A stretch of 64,000 nucleotides of DNA from an uncultured bacterium (lineage in GTDB: Bacteria > Muiribacteriota > Ozemobacteria > Ozemobacterales > Ozemobacteraceae), in the NCBI GenBank assembly GCA_937949615.1, contig CALEDQ010000030.1, positions 186,001-250,000 on the forward strand, given 5' to 3'. The notes beneath the pieces are model-generated. The model worked only from the letters and a program-made list of their open reading frames with translations. It did no database searches and had not been told where the DNA came from. The translations under genes were made by a program, and so were the position numbers. Of this stretch, positions 35,832 through 45,266 are shown piece after piece (position 1 is the first letter of the stretch; the number at the start of each line of letters is the position of its first letter).

Positions 35832-38285
35832 ATGAATCTTAACAGCAGAATCCAGAAAAAATACGCCCTTCATCGTATTCTTGGCCTGTTGCTGATCGCG
35901 GCACTTATCGGCGTCAGCCCGGGAATCTTCGAAAATCTTTCGATAAACCGGCTGCAGGCCGCTACGGGCACTCCATTTACCGAAAACAAAATTGCCATCG
36001 ACAAAGACAACCCGATGGCAGTCAGTTCAGCCACCGGTGAATCGGCTTCGGCAACCGCCACCATCTCAGATACTGAAGCGGACGATGCGGTAAAAAAGAA
36101 AGAGATGAGCAAGGCTGAAGAAATCGCCTGGTCGATCGGCAAGGCACTTCTGCCAACCCTTGCAGTAATGGCCTTTTCTGCTGCCGTAGTCTGCCCGCTG
36201 GCCTGGGTAGTCGTCGGGGCCGTCGCCGTCGGGGCAACTGCAGCCGCAGCAATGACCCTCGCTTATGAGCTTCGCAAAAACTCATTCAGGGATGCAGACA
36301 GCAAGAAGGGCATGGACAAGATTCTGCGCGAAGTCAGCATTCAGGCAGCAATCAGCGGCGCCATGGCTCCTTTCAATATGCTTACGGGCGGTCTGGTCCA
36401 GTCTGTCGGGCCACTGACGGTAAAAACCATAGTTCAAACCGCAGCCAAGGCCGGTGCCATAAGCTTCCTCGGCAGCACCGTTTCGAACGTGGCCAAAGGC
36501 ACCGTAACCAATCTCTGGTATGATCATTATTACAACTACGACGAACGTGAGAAAGAGCTGAAAACGAAAATCGAAAAGCTTTCGGCCATCGATAACCCAA
36601 ATGAAGAGCAGCAGAAAGAGCTGGTAGCCGCTCTCAAAGAACTCGACACGATCACCAAAGAAAAATACACCTGGGACAACTTCCGCAAGGATGAACACAA
36701 AGCCATTGTTTCAGCCGGGATTTCAGGGGTTCTCGGCGGCATCGCCGGCCGTCTTGGAGCTGAAAGCAGCTGGGCCAAAATTGCATCGAGCAAACTTTTT
36801 GGCAGCACTTCTCAGGCAAACCTTATATCGAATGCCGTGATAAGCAATCCCTTCGCCTTTGCCACCGGCGCTGCCAGCGCTGCAGTCGACAAAAAAGAGA
36901 TTCTCAATCAGATCGAATACAATCGCATGCTGCAAAGCAAATATGAAAAGGATTCCCCGGCCTGGTCCTATTATGAAGGCAAAATTGCCGATCTCGAAAA
37001 TGCCTACAAGAGCATTAAGCTCTCAGAGGCCGGAAAATCGGCGATGCTTTCGAACGCTGCCATGCAGACCGCGGTAGTCGGCACTTCTCTTGCCAAAACC
37101 CGCCTGTGGGATCTTCCCTCACAGAAGCGCCAGAAGGTTCAACAGACCTACGAAGAACAGAACCCAGAATGGCAGAAAGCCAACGAAGTCCGCCAGCGCC
37201 TTGAAATTCGCAAAGCTGACCGGCCACAGCCTGGTGATTATGCAACCAAACAAGAATATTCACAGGCTCTCAAACAGTATGCCCGTGAAGTTAACAATCT
37301 GCGCACCGAATACCAGAAGGTAAAGCTCGATGCCAGCAATGCTCAGAGTAACAGTGAAAATAAGACCGTCATCAAAAATATTGAAAAACAGGTATCACAG
37401 GATATCGAATATGCCAGGCAGTCAGAACTAGCACGTTCACTTGGCCGCGAAAGCTACGTAGAATTCAAAATAAAGGAACTGAGCAAAAAGTCTGAGAATG
37501 CAGAGCTCAGCGCCCAGGAACTGAGAGTTAAGGCTCAGGCAGAAGTTGCAAAGGGCTACGATGATGCAGCCAAAGCCAACGCCATGAAACTTGCCCAGAT
37601 GGAAGAAAAAGCCAATCGCCAGACCCAGGAACTGCTCGGCAAAGTCGAAAAGGGCAATGATGGTAAACATTACGTTGTCGTCACCGACGAAAACGGCGTT
37701 GAAGTCATGCGCACCGAATACAAGAGCGGCGATGCCGCCCACTGGTTAACCCGCCTCAAAGGTGGTTCTCAGGCAGAACTCAAGCAGGCAGAAATCGACA
37801 ACGTAGTCAGACAGGCCTACAATGCTTCAGCCATGGTAAAACCCACGACCTTCCGGAACGAATACGTCAACATGCGTGTCAACCAGCTCAGATCTCAGGG
37901 CATGACTGAACAGCAGATTGACAAACAGCTTGGCGGCATTGTCGATGAGGCCAATGGCAAGATGCTGCAGACATTTGGCGGCTGGAACGGCGTCGCCAAA
38001 TCAGAGATTCTTGCCGCCGGGCTGGAGAAAGCCAAATATGATGATGGCGCTGCGCCAGACCTGAACAAAATCGTTGATTTTCTCAAAAAGACGCTTACCA
38101 ACAAAACCATTTCAACCGTCGAAAGTGAGCTCTCGGGCGGTATTCAGAATGGCCTGCAGGTAGTTGCGCCCAAAACAGCAAAAATCATTCCGGTTGCCAT
38201 ACCATTCGATTCAGAAGAGCGTGACGAAGCAACTTTGAATCGTCTCACCGAAAAGGCGATGCGCGATTATTACAATCGTCGCTGA
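35832..38285 (+). CDS. Large exported protein with glycine-rich helices and long coiled coils, unknown function
   Basis: An 817-residue protein. A signal peptide or N-terminal anchor (LGLLLIAALIGVSPGIF) is followed by a strongly hydrophobic Ala/Val/Gly pair (LAVMAFSAAVVCPLAWVVVGAVAVGATAAAAM), then more Gly/Ala-rich helices (ISGVLGGIAGRLGAE). From about residue 380 it is charged coiled coil with Lys, Glu and Gln. The hairpin-like hydrophobic pair recalls pore-forming or polymorphic-toxin stalks, but no toxin domain is seen at the C-terminus. I do not recognise the family. ATG 35832 is chosen for the GGGAGA site. It stands alone, with its own terminator. Confidence 0.65.
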   Translation: MNLNSRIQKKYALHRILGLLLIAALIGVSPGIFENLSINRLQAATGTPFTENKIAIDKDNPMAVSSATGESASATATISDTEADDAVKKKEMSKAEEIAWSIGKALLPTLAVMAFSAAVVCPLAWVVVGAVAVGATAAAAMTLAYELRKNSFRDADSKKGMDKILREVSIQAAISGAMAPFNMLTGGLVQSVGPLTVKTIVQTAAKAGAISFLGSTVSNVAKGTVTNLWYDHYYNYDEREKELKTKIEKLSAIDNPNEEQQKELVAALKELDTITKEKYTWDNFRKDEHKAIVSAGISGVLGGIAGRLGAESSWAKIASSKLFGSTSQANLISNAVISNPFAFATGAASAAVDKKEILNQIEYNRMLQSKYEKDSPAWSYYEGKIADLENAYKSIKLSEAGKSAMLSNAAMQTAVVGTSLAKTRLWDLPSQKRQKVQQTYEEQNPEWQKANEVRQRLEIRKADRPQPGDYATKQEYSQALKQYAREVNNLRTEYQKVKLDASNAQSNSENKTVIKNIEKQVSQDIEYARQSELARSLGRESYVEFKIKELSKKSENAELSAQELRVKAQAEVAKGYDDAAKANAMKLAQMEEKANRQTQELLGKVEKGNDGKHYVVVTDENGVEVMRTEYKSGDAAHWLTRLKGGSQAELKQAEIDNVVRQAYNASAMVKPTTFRNEYVNMRVNQLRSQGMTEQQIDKQLGGIVDEANGKMLQTFGGWNGVAKSEILAAGLEKAKYDDGAAPDLNKIVDFLKKTLTNKTISTVESELSGGIQNGLQVVAPKTAKIIPVAIPFDSEERDEATLNRLTEKAMRDYYNRR

Positions 38286-38300
38286 TCACTCGTGCAATAA

Positions 38301-38331
38301 AGCCGGTTGCCTCTGCAACCGGCTTTTTTTT
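38301..38331 (+). terminator. Rho-independent terminator after the 817-residue protein gene
   Basis: A perfect 10-bp stem AGCCGGTTGC with its complement, loop CTCT, and a run of eight T. Confidence 0.92.
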
Positions 38332-38370
38332 GCATTTGAATTTAGCCTGCAGATATGAAAAAATAGTCTG

Positions 38371-39384
38371 ATGCAAAAAACGATTTCCCTGTCTTCGATT
38401 ACTTTCAAACTCTCTTTATGGCTGGCTCTGGCAGCTGTGCTTTTTTTAACAGCTTCTGCCATGTTTGCCGACCTTGACCGGGTAATTGAACTTCTCAGGG
38501 GCATTTCATTTCAATGGCTCAGTCTCATCATTCTGGCCGTGCTTTTCAACTACGCACTGCGCTTTGCCAAATGGAACTGGTTTTTACGACTTCTCAACAT
38601 CAGGGTGCCGCTCAAATTGAATCTATGGGTATTTTTTTCAGCCTTTACCATGGTTCTCAGCCCTGCCAAACTTGGCGAACTGGTTAAATCGCTGCTGTTA
38701 AAAAACCGCCTGGGAATACCCATATCGACAACTGCTCCGATTATTATGGCAGAGCGCCTGACTGATCTGATCGGTCTTCTGATCCTCTGCGCGATTGGCT
38801 TCTCACAATTTGCCTATGGCGGTAAAATGCTCGCTCTTACAGGCCTTTTAATCATAACAGGGGTTTTATGTATGACCAGACCATCATTCTGGAATCTGGC
38901 AGACAGGGCTCTGAATATGCATCCTAAACTTGCAGGTTTTAAAAGCGCGGTAAAGGCAATGCAGCAAAGCACCGGCAGCATTCTAAGTCTTAGAGCAATG
39001 ACCTTTTCGGTGCCTTTGAGTGCGATCTCATGGGCAGGTGAAGGGGCTGCACTGTTCATGATTTTTCGCGCCATGGGTCTGCAGACAGACAACCTGCCCG
39101 CCATTTCGATTTTTGCGCATGCCTTTGGCTCAATTGCCGGAGCTCTGTCGTTCTTGCCTGGCGGGCTTCTGGTAACCGAAGGAGCAATGGGCATGTTCTT
39201 TGTGTTCGCTGCAATACCGGAAGCGCAGGCTGTATCTGCAACTTTTCTCATACGGGCTCTGACTCTCTGGTTTGCGGTCTGCCTTGGCACAATAGTATTC
39301 GCAGTCGGTCATCAGCGATCGGATCTGCAGGCTTTCACACTCAACCCGGAAACCGGCCCAGGCTGCGTAACCGACAATCAATAA
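38371..39384 (+). CDS. Flippase-like membrane protein (LPG-synthase TM / UPF0104 family)
   Basis: A 337-residue membrane protein with about eight TM helices. Conserved features include PAKLGELVKSLLLKN and the LPGGLLVTEGAMG motif near the end, both usual in the lysylphosphatidylglycerol synthase TM/AglD-like family. Such proteins are thought to flip or handle lipid-linked substrates at the inner membrane. No catalytic lysyltransferase domain is present. larB starts 21 bp after its stop, so the genes may share a transcript. Confidence 0.82.
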   Translation: MQKTISLSSITFKLSLWLALAAVLFLTASAMFADLDRVIELLRGISFQWLSLIILAVLFNYALRFAKWNWFLRLLNIRVPLKLNLWVFFSAFTMVLSPAKLGELVKSLLLKNRLGIPISTTAPIIMAERLTDLIGLLILCAIGFSQFAYGGKMLALTGLLIITGVLCMTRPSFWNLADRALNMHPKLAGFKSAVKAMQQSTGSILSLRAMTFSVPLSAISWAGEGAALFMIFRAMGLQTDNLPAISIFAHAFGSIAGALSFLPGGLLVTEGAMGMFFVFAAIPEAQAVSATFLIRALTLWFAVCLGTIVFAVGHQRSDLQAFTLNPETGPGCVTDNQ

Positions 39385-39405
39385 ACAACACAGCAGAAGG
39401 AAACT

Positions 39406-40206
39406 ATGGAAACAGTCGATCTGAAAACCAGAAGAATACTGGAAGATTATAAAACCGGTCTGATAACTGCAGCTGAAGCAGCCAGAAGACTGGCCGAAAA
39501 CGGTCAGTCACAGCTGCCCGCTGGACAGACAGCAGCAGACAGTGAAGTTTTAACACAGGATGCAGTGCTTGATACAGGCAGAGAAGCCAGAGCCGGGTTT
39601 CCAGAGGCGATTTATGGCGCGTCAAAAACACCGCAGCAGGTCTGCGATATCTTCGGCCGTCTTTACGAAACCACCGGAAAAGCGCTGGCGACAAGATGCA
39701 GCGAGGAAACTCTCAAACTTCTTGCCGAAAAATGCCCGCAGGCCAACATAAATTTCACCTGCAGTGCCGCCTGGGCAGTTTCTGAAGTAGTCATGAGACC
39801 ATGGGGCCGGGTTGCCATTCTCGCGGCCGGCACCTCTGACATTCCGGTTGCCGAAGAAGCGGCGATAACGCTTGATTTTATGGGTTTCGGTGTCGACCGA
39901 ATTTTCGACATCGGAGTAGCCGGCATTCATCGCCTGATGAATCGCCTCGAGCAGTTCCGGCATGCTGATGCAGTAATCGTCGTAGCCGGCATGGAGGGAG
40001 CATTGCCAAGTGTAGTTGGCGGTCTGGTCGCCTGTCCGGTCATTGCGGTGCCGACTTCAGTTGGTTATGGTGCGAGTTTCAATGGTCTTGCCGCTCTGCT
40101 CGGCATGCTTAATTCATGCTCGGCTGGGATTACGGTGGTCAATATCGATAACGGTTTTGGGGCAGCGGCGGCGGCCGTTCGTATTCTGAAAGGAAAGAAA
40201 CAATGA
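39406..40206 (+). CDS. larB: Nickel-pincer cofactor biosynthesis protein LarB (pyridinium-3,5-biscarboxylate synthase)
   Basis: A 266-residue protein with a PurE-like C-terminal half: AAGTSDIPVAEEAA, then VVVAGMEGALPSVVGGLVACPVIAVPTSVGYGAS. The charged N-terminus (LEDYKTGLITAAEAA) is also typical of LarB. It carboxylates nicotinic acid adenine dinucleotide in the first step of nickel-pincer cofactor synthesis. It overlaps larC by 4 bp (ATGA). No larA or larE is in this window. Confidence 0.93.
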   Translation: METVDLKTRRILEDYKTGLITAAEAARRLAENGQSQLPAGQTAADSEVLTQDAVLDTGREARAGFPEAIYGASKTPQQVCDIFGRLYETTGKALATRCSEETLKLLAEKCPQANINFTCSAAWAVSEVVMRPWGRVAILAAGTSDIPVAEEAAITLDFMGFGVDRIFDIGVAGIHRLMNRLEQFRHADAVIVVAGMEGALPSVVGGLVACPVIAVPTSVGYGASFNGLAALLGMLNSCSAGITVVNIDNGFGAAAAAVRILKGKKQ

Positions 40207-41523
40207 CAACTCTCTACTGGGACTGCTTCAGCGGCATTGCCGGCAATATGGCGGTTGCATCTCTGCTCGATCTCGGCGCGAACCGAGAAAAGCTGCTTAA
40301 AGGTCTTAAATCGATAAATTTCATAGAAGGTCAAATCACACTAATCATTGAAGAGCGCCTGGTTGACGGTATTAGAGGTCTGTATTTCAATACGGTCGAT
40401 GACGAGCACCAGCATCATCACAATGAAACCGACCATTCTGAGCACTCACACTGTCACGGGCACCATACTCATGAGCATGAGCACGAACATGAGCACACAC
40501 ATTGTCACAGTGATGATGACCACCATCATCACCATCATGAACACACTCATGATGACCACGAACACGGTCATGCGCCGCACAGAGGTCTGAAAGAAATAAC
40601 GGCCATGATCGAAGCCGCCGCCATCAGCCCGCGGGCCCGTGAAATTGCCATCAGCTGTTTCAGAGAGCTGGCAGAAGCTGAAGCTGCGGTTCACGGCAAA
40701 AGCCTTGACGAAGTGCACTTTCATGAGGTCGGGGCCAGAGACAGCATTGCTGATATCGTGGGCGCGGCGATCTGCCTTGACGACCTCGACGTGCGTGAGG
40801 TCATCGTTTCACCCGTGCATCTCGGTTCGGGCATGGTGAGGTGCGCGCACGGCATCATGCCGGTGCCGGCTCCGGCAACCGCCCTGCTTCTCAAGGGGTT
40901 CAGCGTCGTCTTCGACCATGACGTTCCTTTCGAATTGACAACCCCAACAGGTGCAGCACTGCTGCGCGGCATGCAAGCGAAGGCTGCTGCCGGCACCCAG
41001 ACTTTTACCAGAGTCGGACATGGGCACGGCACTCTGAAAACCGGCCGGGCCAATTTTTTAAGAGCGTTTCTGATTGAATCAGAAACGATAAAAAAAAAAA
41101 TCTGATCAGGTAACCCAGCTGACCAGCAATATCGACAATGCCACGGGCGAAGAACTTGGGCACGCTCTCGGAAAACTCATGACTGTCGGCGCCCTCGATG
41201 TCTGCCTGATTCCGATTCTGATGAAAAAAGGGCGGCCCGGGCATCAGCTGCAGGTACTTGTCGAGCAGGCAAAAGTGGAGATGATTGAAGACATGATCTT
41301 TTCACTTTTGCCAACCATCGGGGTGCGGCGCAACAATGTCGACAGATCGGTTCTAAAAAGGGTCTCTGAAGAAACTGACAGCAATTTTGGCAGAATCAGG
41401 GTAAAGAAAATTACCCAACCAGACGGTGAAACAGTCACCGCACCTGAATTTGACGAAATTATCAGAATTGCAGAAGAGCAGAACTGCGCGCCACGAAATA
41501 TTAAACAGAGAATTGTCGTTTAA
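40203..41523 (+). CDS. larC: Nickel-pincer cofactor nickel-insertion protein LarC, read through a frameshift
   Basis: LarC inserts nickel into the pincer cofactor. The first frame (40203-41105, 300 residues) includes DCFSGIAGNMAVASLLDLGA and a very His-rich stretch (about residues 62-125), presumably for nickel storage. It ends at TGA 41103-41105 right after an 11-A run. The rest of LarC (SDQVTQLTSNIDNATGEELGHALGKLM onward) continues in another frame from 41101 to 41523. A +1 or -2 slip, or a one-base loss on the A-run, would join them; the -1 frame meets a stop at 41111. LarC in Lactobacillus plantarum is also made from two frames. Confidence 0.88.
41090..41100 (+). promoter_or_regulatory. 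A11 slippery run joining the two larC frames
   Basis: Eleven consecutive A immediately precede the larC frame-1 stop (41103). Long A-runs promote RNA polymerase slippage and ribosomal frameshifting. One fewer A, or two more, restores the full LarC. Confidence 0.6.
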
Positions 41524-41541
41524 TGCACACTGTGCTATCAT
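41513..41541 (+). promoter_or_regulatory. Candidate sigma-70 promoter for murD-ftsW-murG
   Basis: TTGTCG (41513-41518) is 17 bp from TATCAT (41536-41541) with TGC before it. It overlaps the end of larC and would start RNA about 28 nt before murD. Confidence 0.57.
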
Positions 41542-41575
41542 TGCGCCTGAATCTACACATTTCATGAGGCAGACA

Positions 41576-42937
41576 ATGAACGTCGCAGGAAAGGCCATCA
41601 GTATTATTGGAGCCGCCAAGAGCGGACTTTCGGCAGCCAGAAGCCTGGCTGAAAGTGGTGCACATGTCTTCATTTCTGACATTCAGAACGAAGAAAAGCT
41701 GAAACAGAGTCTTCAGCGTGAAGGCCTGACCGGCAAAGTTCAGTTCGAGGCCGGAGGGCACACTGAACGCGTTCTTGATGCGTCTTTTATCGTTCTCAGC
41801 CCCGGTGTAAGACCAGACATACCGGTTCTTGTCGAAGCTGAAAAGCGCAAAATTCCGGTTTACTCTGAAATTGAAGTTGCCTACAGGCTGTCAAAAGGAC
41901 GCAGACTGGTAGTTACCGGCAGCAACGGCAAGACGACCACTACAACTCTGCTGTCTCTTTTCTGTCGCGAACAGTTCAGTGACGTTTTTCTCGGTGGCAA
42001 TATCGGCATACCGATGATGGATTTTGCAACCAGAACCAGTGACAATTCTGTTCAGGTTCTTGAAGTCAGCAGTTTTCAGCTCGAAACTATTTCTGAATTC
42101 ACCCCTGATATTGCCATGATTACCAACTTTTTCGAAAATCATCTCGACCGCTACCCCAGCTATAGGGCTTACATAGATGCAAAAAAACGCATTGCGCTGA
42201 ACATGGGGCCAAAGCACTGGCTATTGCTCAACGCCGATCAGCAGAGCATGCGAGAGATGGCCGGGCAGGTCGGATGCAGAACCGCCTGGTTCGGCTGGGA
42301 CACCGGCGAGCTTTTTCCCTGTGTAACTGTCTGCGGCGATCGCTTCATTTATATTGATGAAAATAGGAAAAAACACGATCTTTTTCCGGTTTCTTCGGTA
42401 AAGCTGATTGGCAGGCATAATCTGGAAAACGTCATGGCCGCCGCTCTGGCTGCAATTCTTGCCGGCGTCGAGACAAAAAATCTCGAGAAGGTGGTCAAAG
42501 AGTTTCCTGGGGTTGAGCATCGACTTGAATGGGTCGCCGATATCAGCGGCGTGACCTTTATCAACGACTCAAAGGGCACCAACTGCGCTGCCTCGATCAC
42601 GGCTCTCAAAGCCTGTCGGCCGCCAATAATCCTTATTGCCGGGGGGCGCGACAAAGGCACCGATCTTTCTGAATGGGTGACCTCAGTACGCACGGCAAGC
42701 CGGGGCGTGGTTCTCTACGGTGAGGCACGCGACCGCTTCAGATCTGCCTTCGAAGGGCTGGTCCCACTTAAGAGCGCCGGTAATTTCGAACAGGCTGTCA
42801 GTATCGCTTACGAATGGGCAGAAAAAGGTGATACCGTGCTGCTCTCGCCGGCGTGCAGCAGCTACGACCTTTTTCCCAATTTTGAAGTCAGAGGCGAAAG
42901 GTTCAAGGAACTGGTCAAAGCCTTACAGCCGAAATGA
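41576..42937 (+). CDS. murD: UDP-N-acetylmuramoylalanine-D-glutamate ligase
   Basis: A 453-residue Mur ligase, cytoplasmic. The P-loop GSNGKTTTTTLL, the ENHLDRYPSYRAY motif, and the C-terminal FINDSKGTN motif are all present. The N-terminal Rossmann-like part begins with KAISIIGAAKSGLSAA. It adds D-glutamate to UDP-MurNAc-L-Ala. The ATG at 41576 is preferred for the GAGGCAG site. It overlaps ftsW by 4 bp, so the two are coupled. Confidence 0.95.
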   Translation: MNVAGKAISIIGAAKSGLSAARSLAESGAHVFISDIQNEEKLKQSLQREGLTGKVQFEAGGHTERVLDASFIVLSPGVRPDIPVLVEAEKRKIPVYSEIEVAYRLSKGRRLVVTGSNGKTTTTTLLSLFCREQFSDVFLGGNIGIPMMDFATRTSDNSVQVLEVSSFQLETISEFTPDIAMITNFFENHLDRYPSYRAYIDAKKRIALNMGPKHWLLLNADQQSMREMAGQVGCRTAWFGWDTGELFPCVTVCGDRFIYIDENRKKHDLFPVSSVKLIGRHNLENVMAAALAAILAGVETKNLEKVVKEFPGVEHRLEWVADISGVTFINDSKGTNCAASITALKACRPPIILIAGGRDKGTDLSEWVTSVRTASRGVVLYGEARDRFRSAFEGLVPLKSAGNFEQAVSIAYEWAEKGDTVLLSPACSSYDLFPNFEVRGERFKELVKALQPK

Positions 42938-44112
42938 ATAAAAGCCGCCATTTTGACCATCTGCTTCTTTTTGTTGTCATCGCCCTCATGGGTGTTGGTC
43001 TGATCATGGTTTACTCAGCCAGTTCGGTCACTTCGCTGGCGACAATGTCAGACGCACACTATTATCTGAAACGCCAGTTCATGTGGGTTGTCGTCGGCCT
43101 GCTGGCAATGTTCGGGGTTTCACATTTTCCTTACCAGAAACTCGAAAAAATGGCGGTGCCTTTGCTCGGCGTAGCGATTTTCTTTCTCATATTGGTGCTG
43201 GTGCCGGGCGTAGCCCGCGATATTGGTGGCGCCAAACGCTGGATACGTTTTGGCGGTCTCGGCTTTCAGCCATCCGAGTTTGCCAAACTGTGTTTCGTGA
43301 TTTATATGGCACATTCGATTTCGCTGCGCCAGGATAGAATCAAAAACTTTATGCATGGCATGCTGCCAGACATGCTGGTAGCCGGGGTCATTTTCATTCT
43401 CATTTACAAAGAGCCCAACCTGTCGACAGCGGCACTTATCGGTGGCACTTACCTGAGCATGTATTTTCTCGGAAACGGTTCAATGGCGAATCTTGGCGGC
43501 CTGGCAACGGGTGGCGCAGTATTAATCACCGCTCTGATTTTTCAGGCCGGTTACCGCATGCGGCGTTTCTGGGCGTTCATCGACCCCTGGGAAAATGCCA
43601 GAACCAGCGGCTATCATATCATTCAATCACTCGTCGCAATTGGTTCGGGCGGGTTCTGGGGTTTAGGTCTCGGACAAAGCCGGCAGAAGTTTTTTATTCT
43701 GCCTGAAAGACACACCGACTTCATTTTTGCCATCATTTGCGAAGAACTAGGTCTGTTGGGCGGCGCAGTGGTTCTGCTGCTGTTTCTCGCCCTGCTCTGG
43801 CGCGGGCTCTACATCGCTACCCGCGCACCCGACAATTTCGGTTTTTTGCTGGCATCGGGCATAACTGTCATCATTGGCTTGCAGGTCCTGGTAAATATTG
43901 GCGTCGTTCTAAGTCTGATGCCAACTACCGGTATTACTCTGCCTTTTGTCAGCTATGGTGGTTCAAGTCTTGTGTTTCTGGCGATAGGCGTTGGTCTTCT
44001 TCTAAATGTTTCGCGTTACGGCGCCGGCCGCAATGCCTTTGAAGAACACAGGACCGCACCTTTCTCGGGGCAGTTTGCCGAACCGTCGGTTCCGACAATC
44101 AGAAAAAGGTAA
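42934..44112 (+). CDS. ftsW: SEDS-family septal peptidoglycan polymerase FtsW
   Basis: A 392-residue protein with ten TM segments and the SEDS signature VLSLMPTTGITLPFVSYGGSSL near the C-terminus. It works in the inner membrane at the septum with a class B PBP to polymerise lipid II. The order murD-ftsW-murG is the usual dcw order. The tail is cytoplasmic and Pro/Arg rich. Confidence 0.93.
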   Translation: MNKSRHFDHLLLFVVIALMGVGLIMVYSASSVTSLATMSDAHYYLKRQFMWVVVGLLAMFGVSHFPYQKLEKMAVPLLGVAIFFLILVLVPGVARDIGGAKRWIRFGGLGFQPSEFAKLCFVIYMAHSISLRQDRIKNFMHGMLPDMLVAGVIFILIYKEPNLSTAALIGGTYLSMYFLGNGSMANLGGLATGGAVLITALIFQAGYRMRRFWAFIDPWENARTSGYHIIQSLVAIGSGGFWGLGLGQSRQKFFILPERHTDFIFAIICEELGLLGGAVVLLLFLALLWRGLYIATRAPDNFGFLLASGITVIIGLQVLVNIGVVLSLMPTTGITLPFVSYGGSSLVFLAIGVGLLLNVSRYGAGRNAFEEHRTAPFSGQFAEPSVPTIRKR

Positions 44113-44117
44113 ATTAA

Positions 44118-45200
44118 ATGCGTATAGTTTTCAGCGGTGGTGGAACCGGTGGACATATCTACCCGGCACTGGCCATAAGAGAAATCCTGGCACGGCGCTT
44201 CACTTTTTCGAGTGGCTATGTTGGCGTCAGTGGCGGCATGGAAGAAAAAATCGTCAGCCGCGAGTCAGACATTGTATTTATGGGCGTCAGAGCCCAGGGC
44301 ATGCCGAGAACCATAAGCAAAGACTGGCTGACATTTCCCTTTAGAAATGCCGCCGGTATTTACGATGCTTTCAAACATCTAAAGACATTTAAACCAGATC
44401 TCGCGGTCACGACCGGTGGTTTTGTCGCGTTCCCGGTTCTGGCAGCGGCAAAAATACTTGGGATTCCGGCGGTCATTCATGAACAGAATGCGGCCATGGG
44501 TGTCACGAACCGAATTTTTGCCGGCTCAGCCGCAAAGGTGCTTCTCACTTACGCCTCTGCCGCCAAAGAAGACGGAAAAAAGACCATTCTCACCGGCAAC
44601 CCGGTTCGTTCGGCCTTTCTCAGCAAAAATATCACCAGCTCAAGATTCAGCCGCAAACCAGGCGAATTTGTCATTCTCGCGGTCGGCGGCTCGCGTGGAG
44701 CTTTGTCACTCAACCGGGCCTGTATCGATCTGGCAAAAAACTGGCTGCCTGGTCAGAGCGGCGTCAGACTGATTCATATCAGTGGCGAACGCGATCATGA
44801 CATGGTAAAGACTTCAATTGGACAGCTTCCGGAAAATTACACCCTGCTGCCCTACCTGCATGAAATGCGGGAGGCTTTTGAAGTAGCCGACCTGCTCGTT
44901 TCGCGCGCCGGCGCCACAATACTGGCTGAAATCGCCGTCTGCAGAAAGCCGGCCATTCTGGTCCCGTTTCCTTTTGCAACCGACAACCACCAGGAAAAAA
45001 ATGCCCGGGTTCTCGAAGATCTGGGTGCAGCCAGACTTCTTCTCGACCGCGACTTGAACGGCGAAAGTCTTGCCAGGGTATTTGAAGAGCTCAGACAGCC
45101 CGAAAAACTTGCCGGCATGGCGGCGGCCATGGCAAAAAGCCGGCCAGACGATGTCGAAGAGCGTATTCTTGAGCAGATATCGCAGTTGTTGAAGAACTGA
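44118..45200 (+). CDS. murG: UDP-GlcNAc:lipid I N-acetylglucosaminyltransferase MurG
   Basis: A 360-residue GT-B glycosyltransferase. It has GGTGGHIYPALAI at the N-terminus, VIHEQNAAMG in the middle, and LLVSRAGATILAEI with PFATDNHQEKNA in the UDP-GlcNAc site. It makes lipid II on the inner face of the membrane. The gap to ftsW is 5 bp. In many genomes murC and murB follow; here ftsQ follows directly. Confidence 0.95.
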   Translation: MRIVFSGGGTGGHIYPALAIREILARRFTFSSGYVGVSGGMEEKIVSRESDIVFMGVRAQGMPRTISKDWLTFPFRNAAGIYDAFKHLKTFKPDLAVTTGGFVAFPVLAAAKILGIPAVIHEQNAAMGVTNRIFAGSAAKVLLTYASAAKEDGKKTILTGNPVRSAFLSKNITSSRFSRKPGEFVILAVGGSRGALSLNRACIDLAKNWLPGQSGVRLIHISGERDHDMVKTSIGQLPENYTLLPYLHEMREAFEVADLLVSRAGATILAEIAVCRKPAILVPFPFATDNHQEKNARVLEDLGAARLLLDRDLNGESLARVFEELRQPEKLAGMAAAMAKSRPDDVEERILEQISQLLKN

Positions 45201-45209
45201 ATTTCCTGC

Positions 45210-45238
45210 TTGTACTGATGATTTAACGATGCTAGAAT
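45210..45238 (+). promoter_or_regulatory. Candidate sigma-70 promoter for ftsQ-ftsA-ftsZ
   Basis: TTGTAC (45210-45215) is 17 bp from TAGAAT (45233-45238), with the ftsQ start 29 nt further on. It would allow the division genes to be expressed apart from murG. Confidence 0.57.
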
Positions 45239-45266
45239 ACTGCATCTTTTTCTGAGGTTCGTTATT

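Noticed and set aside
41090..41100. The poly-A run as part of a terminator
   Set aside because: There is no GC-rich stem before it and the coding frame of LarC continues through.
41101..41523. A separate small gene downstream of larC starting at ATG 41179
   Set aside because: The conserved LarC C-terminal sequence begins upstream of that ATG, right at the A-run, so it is the second part of larC.
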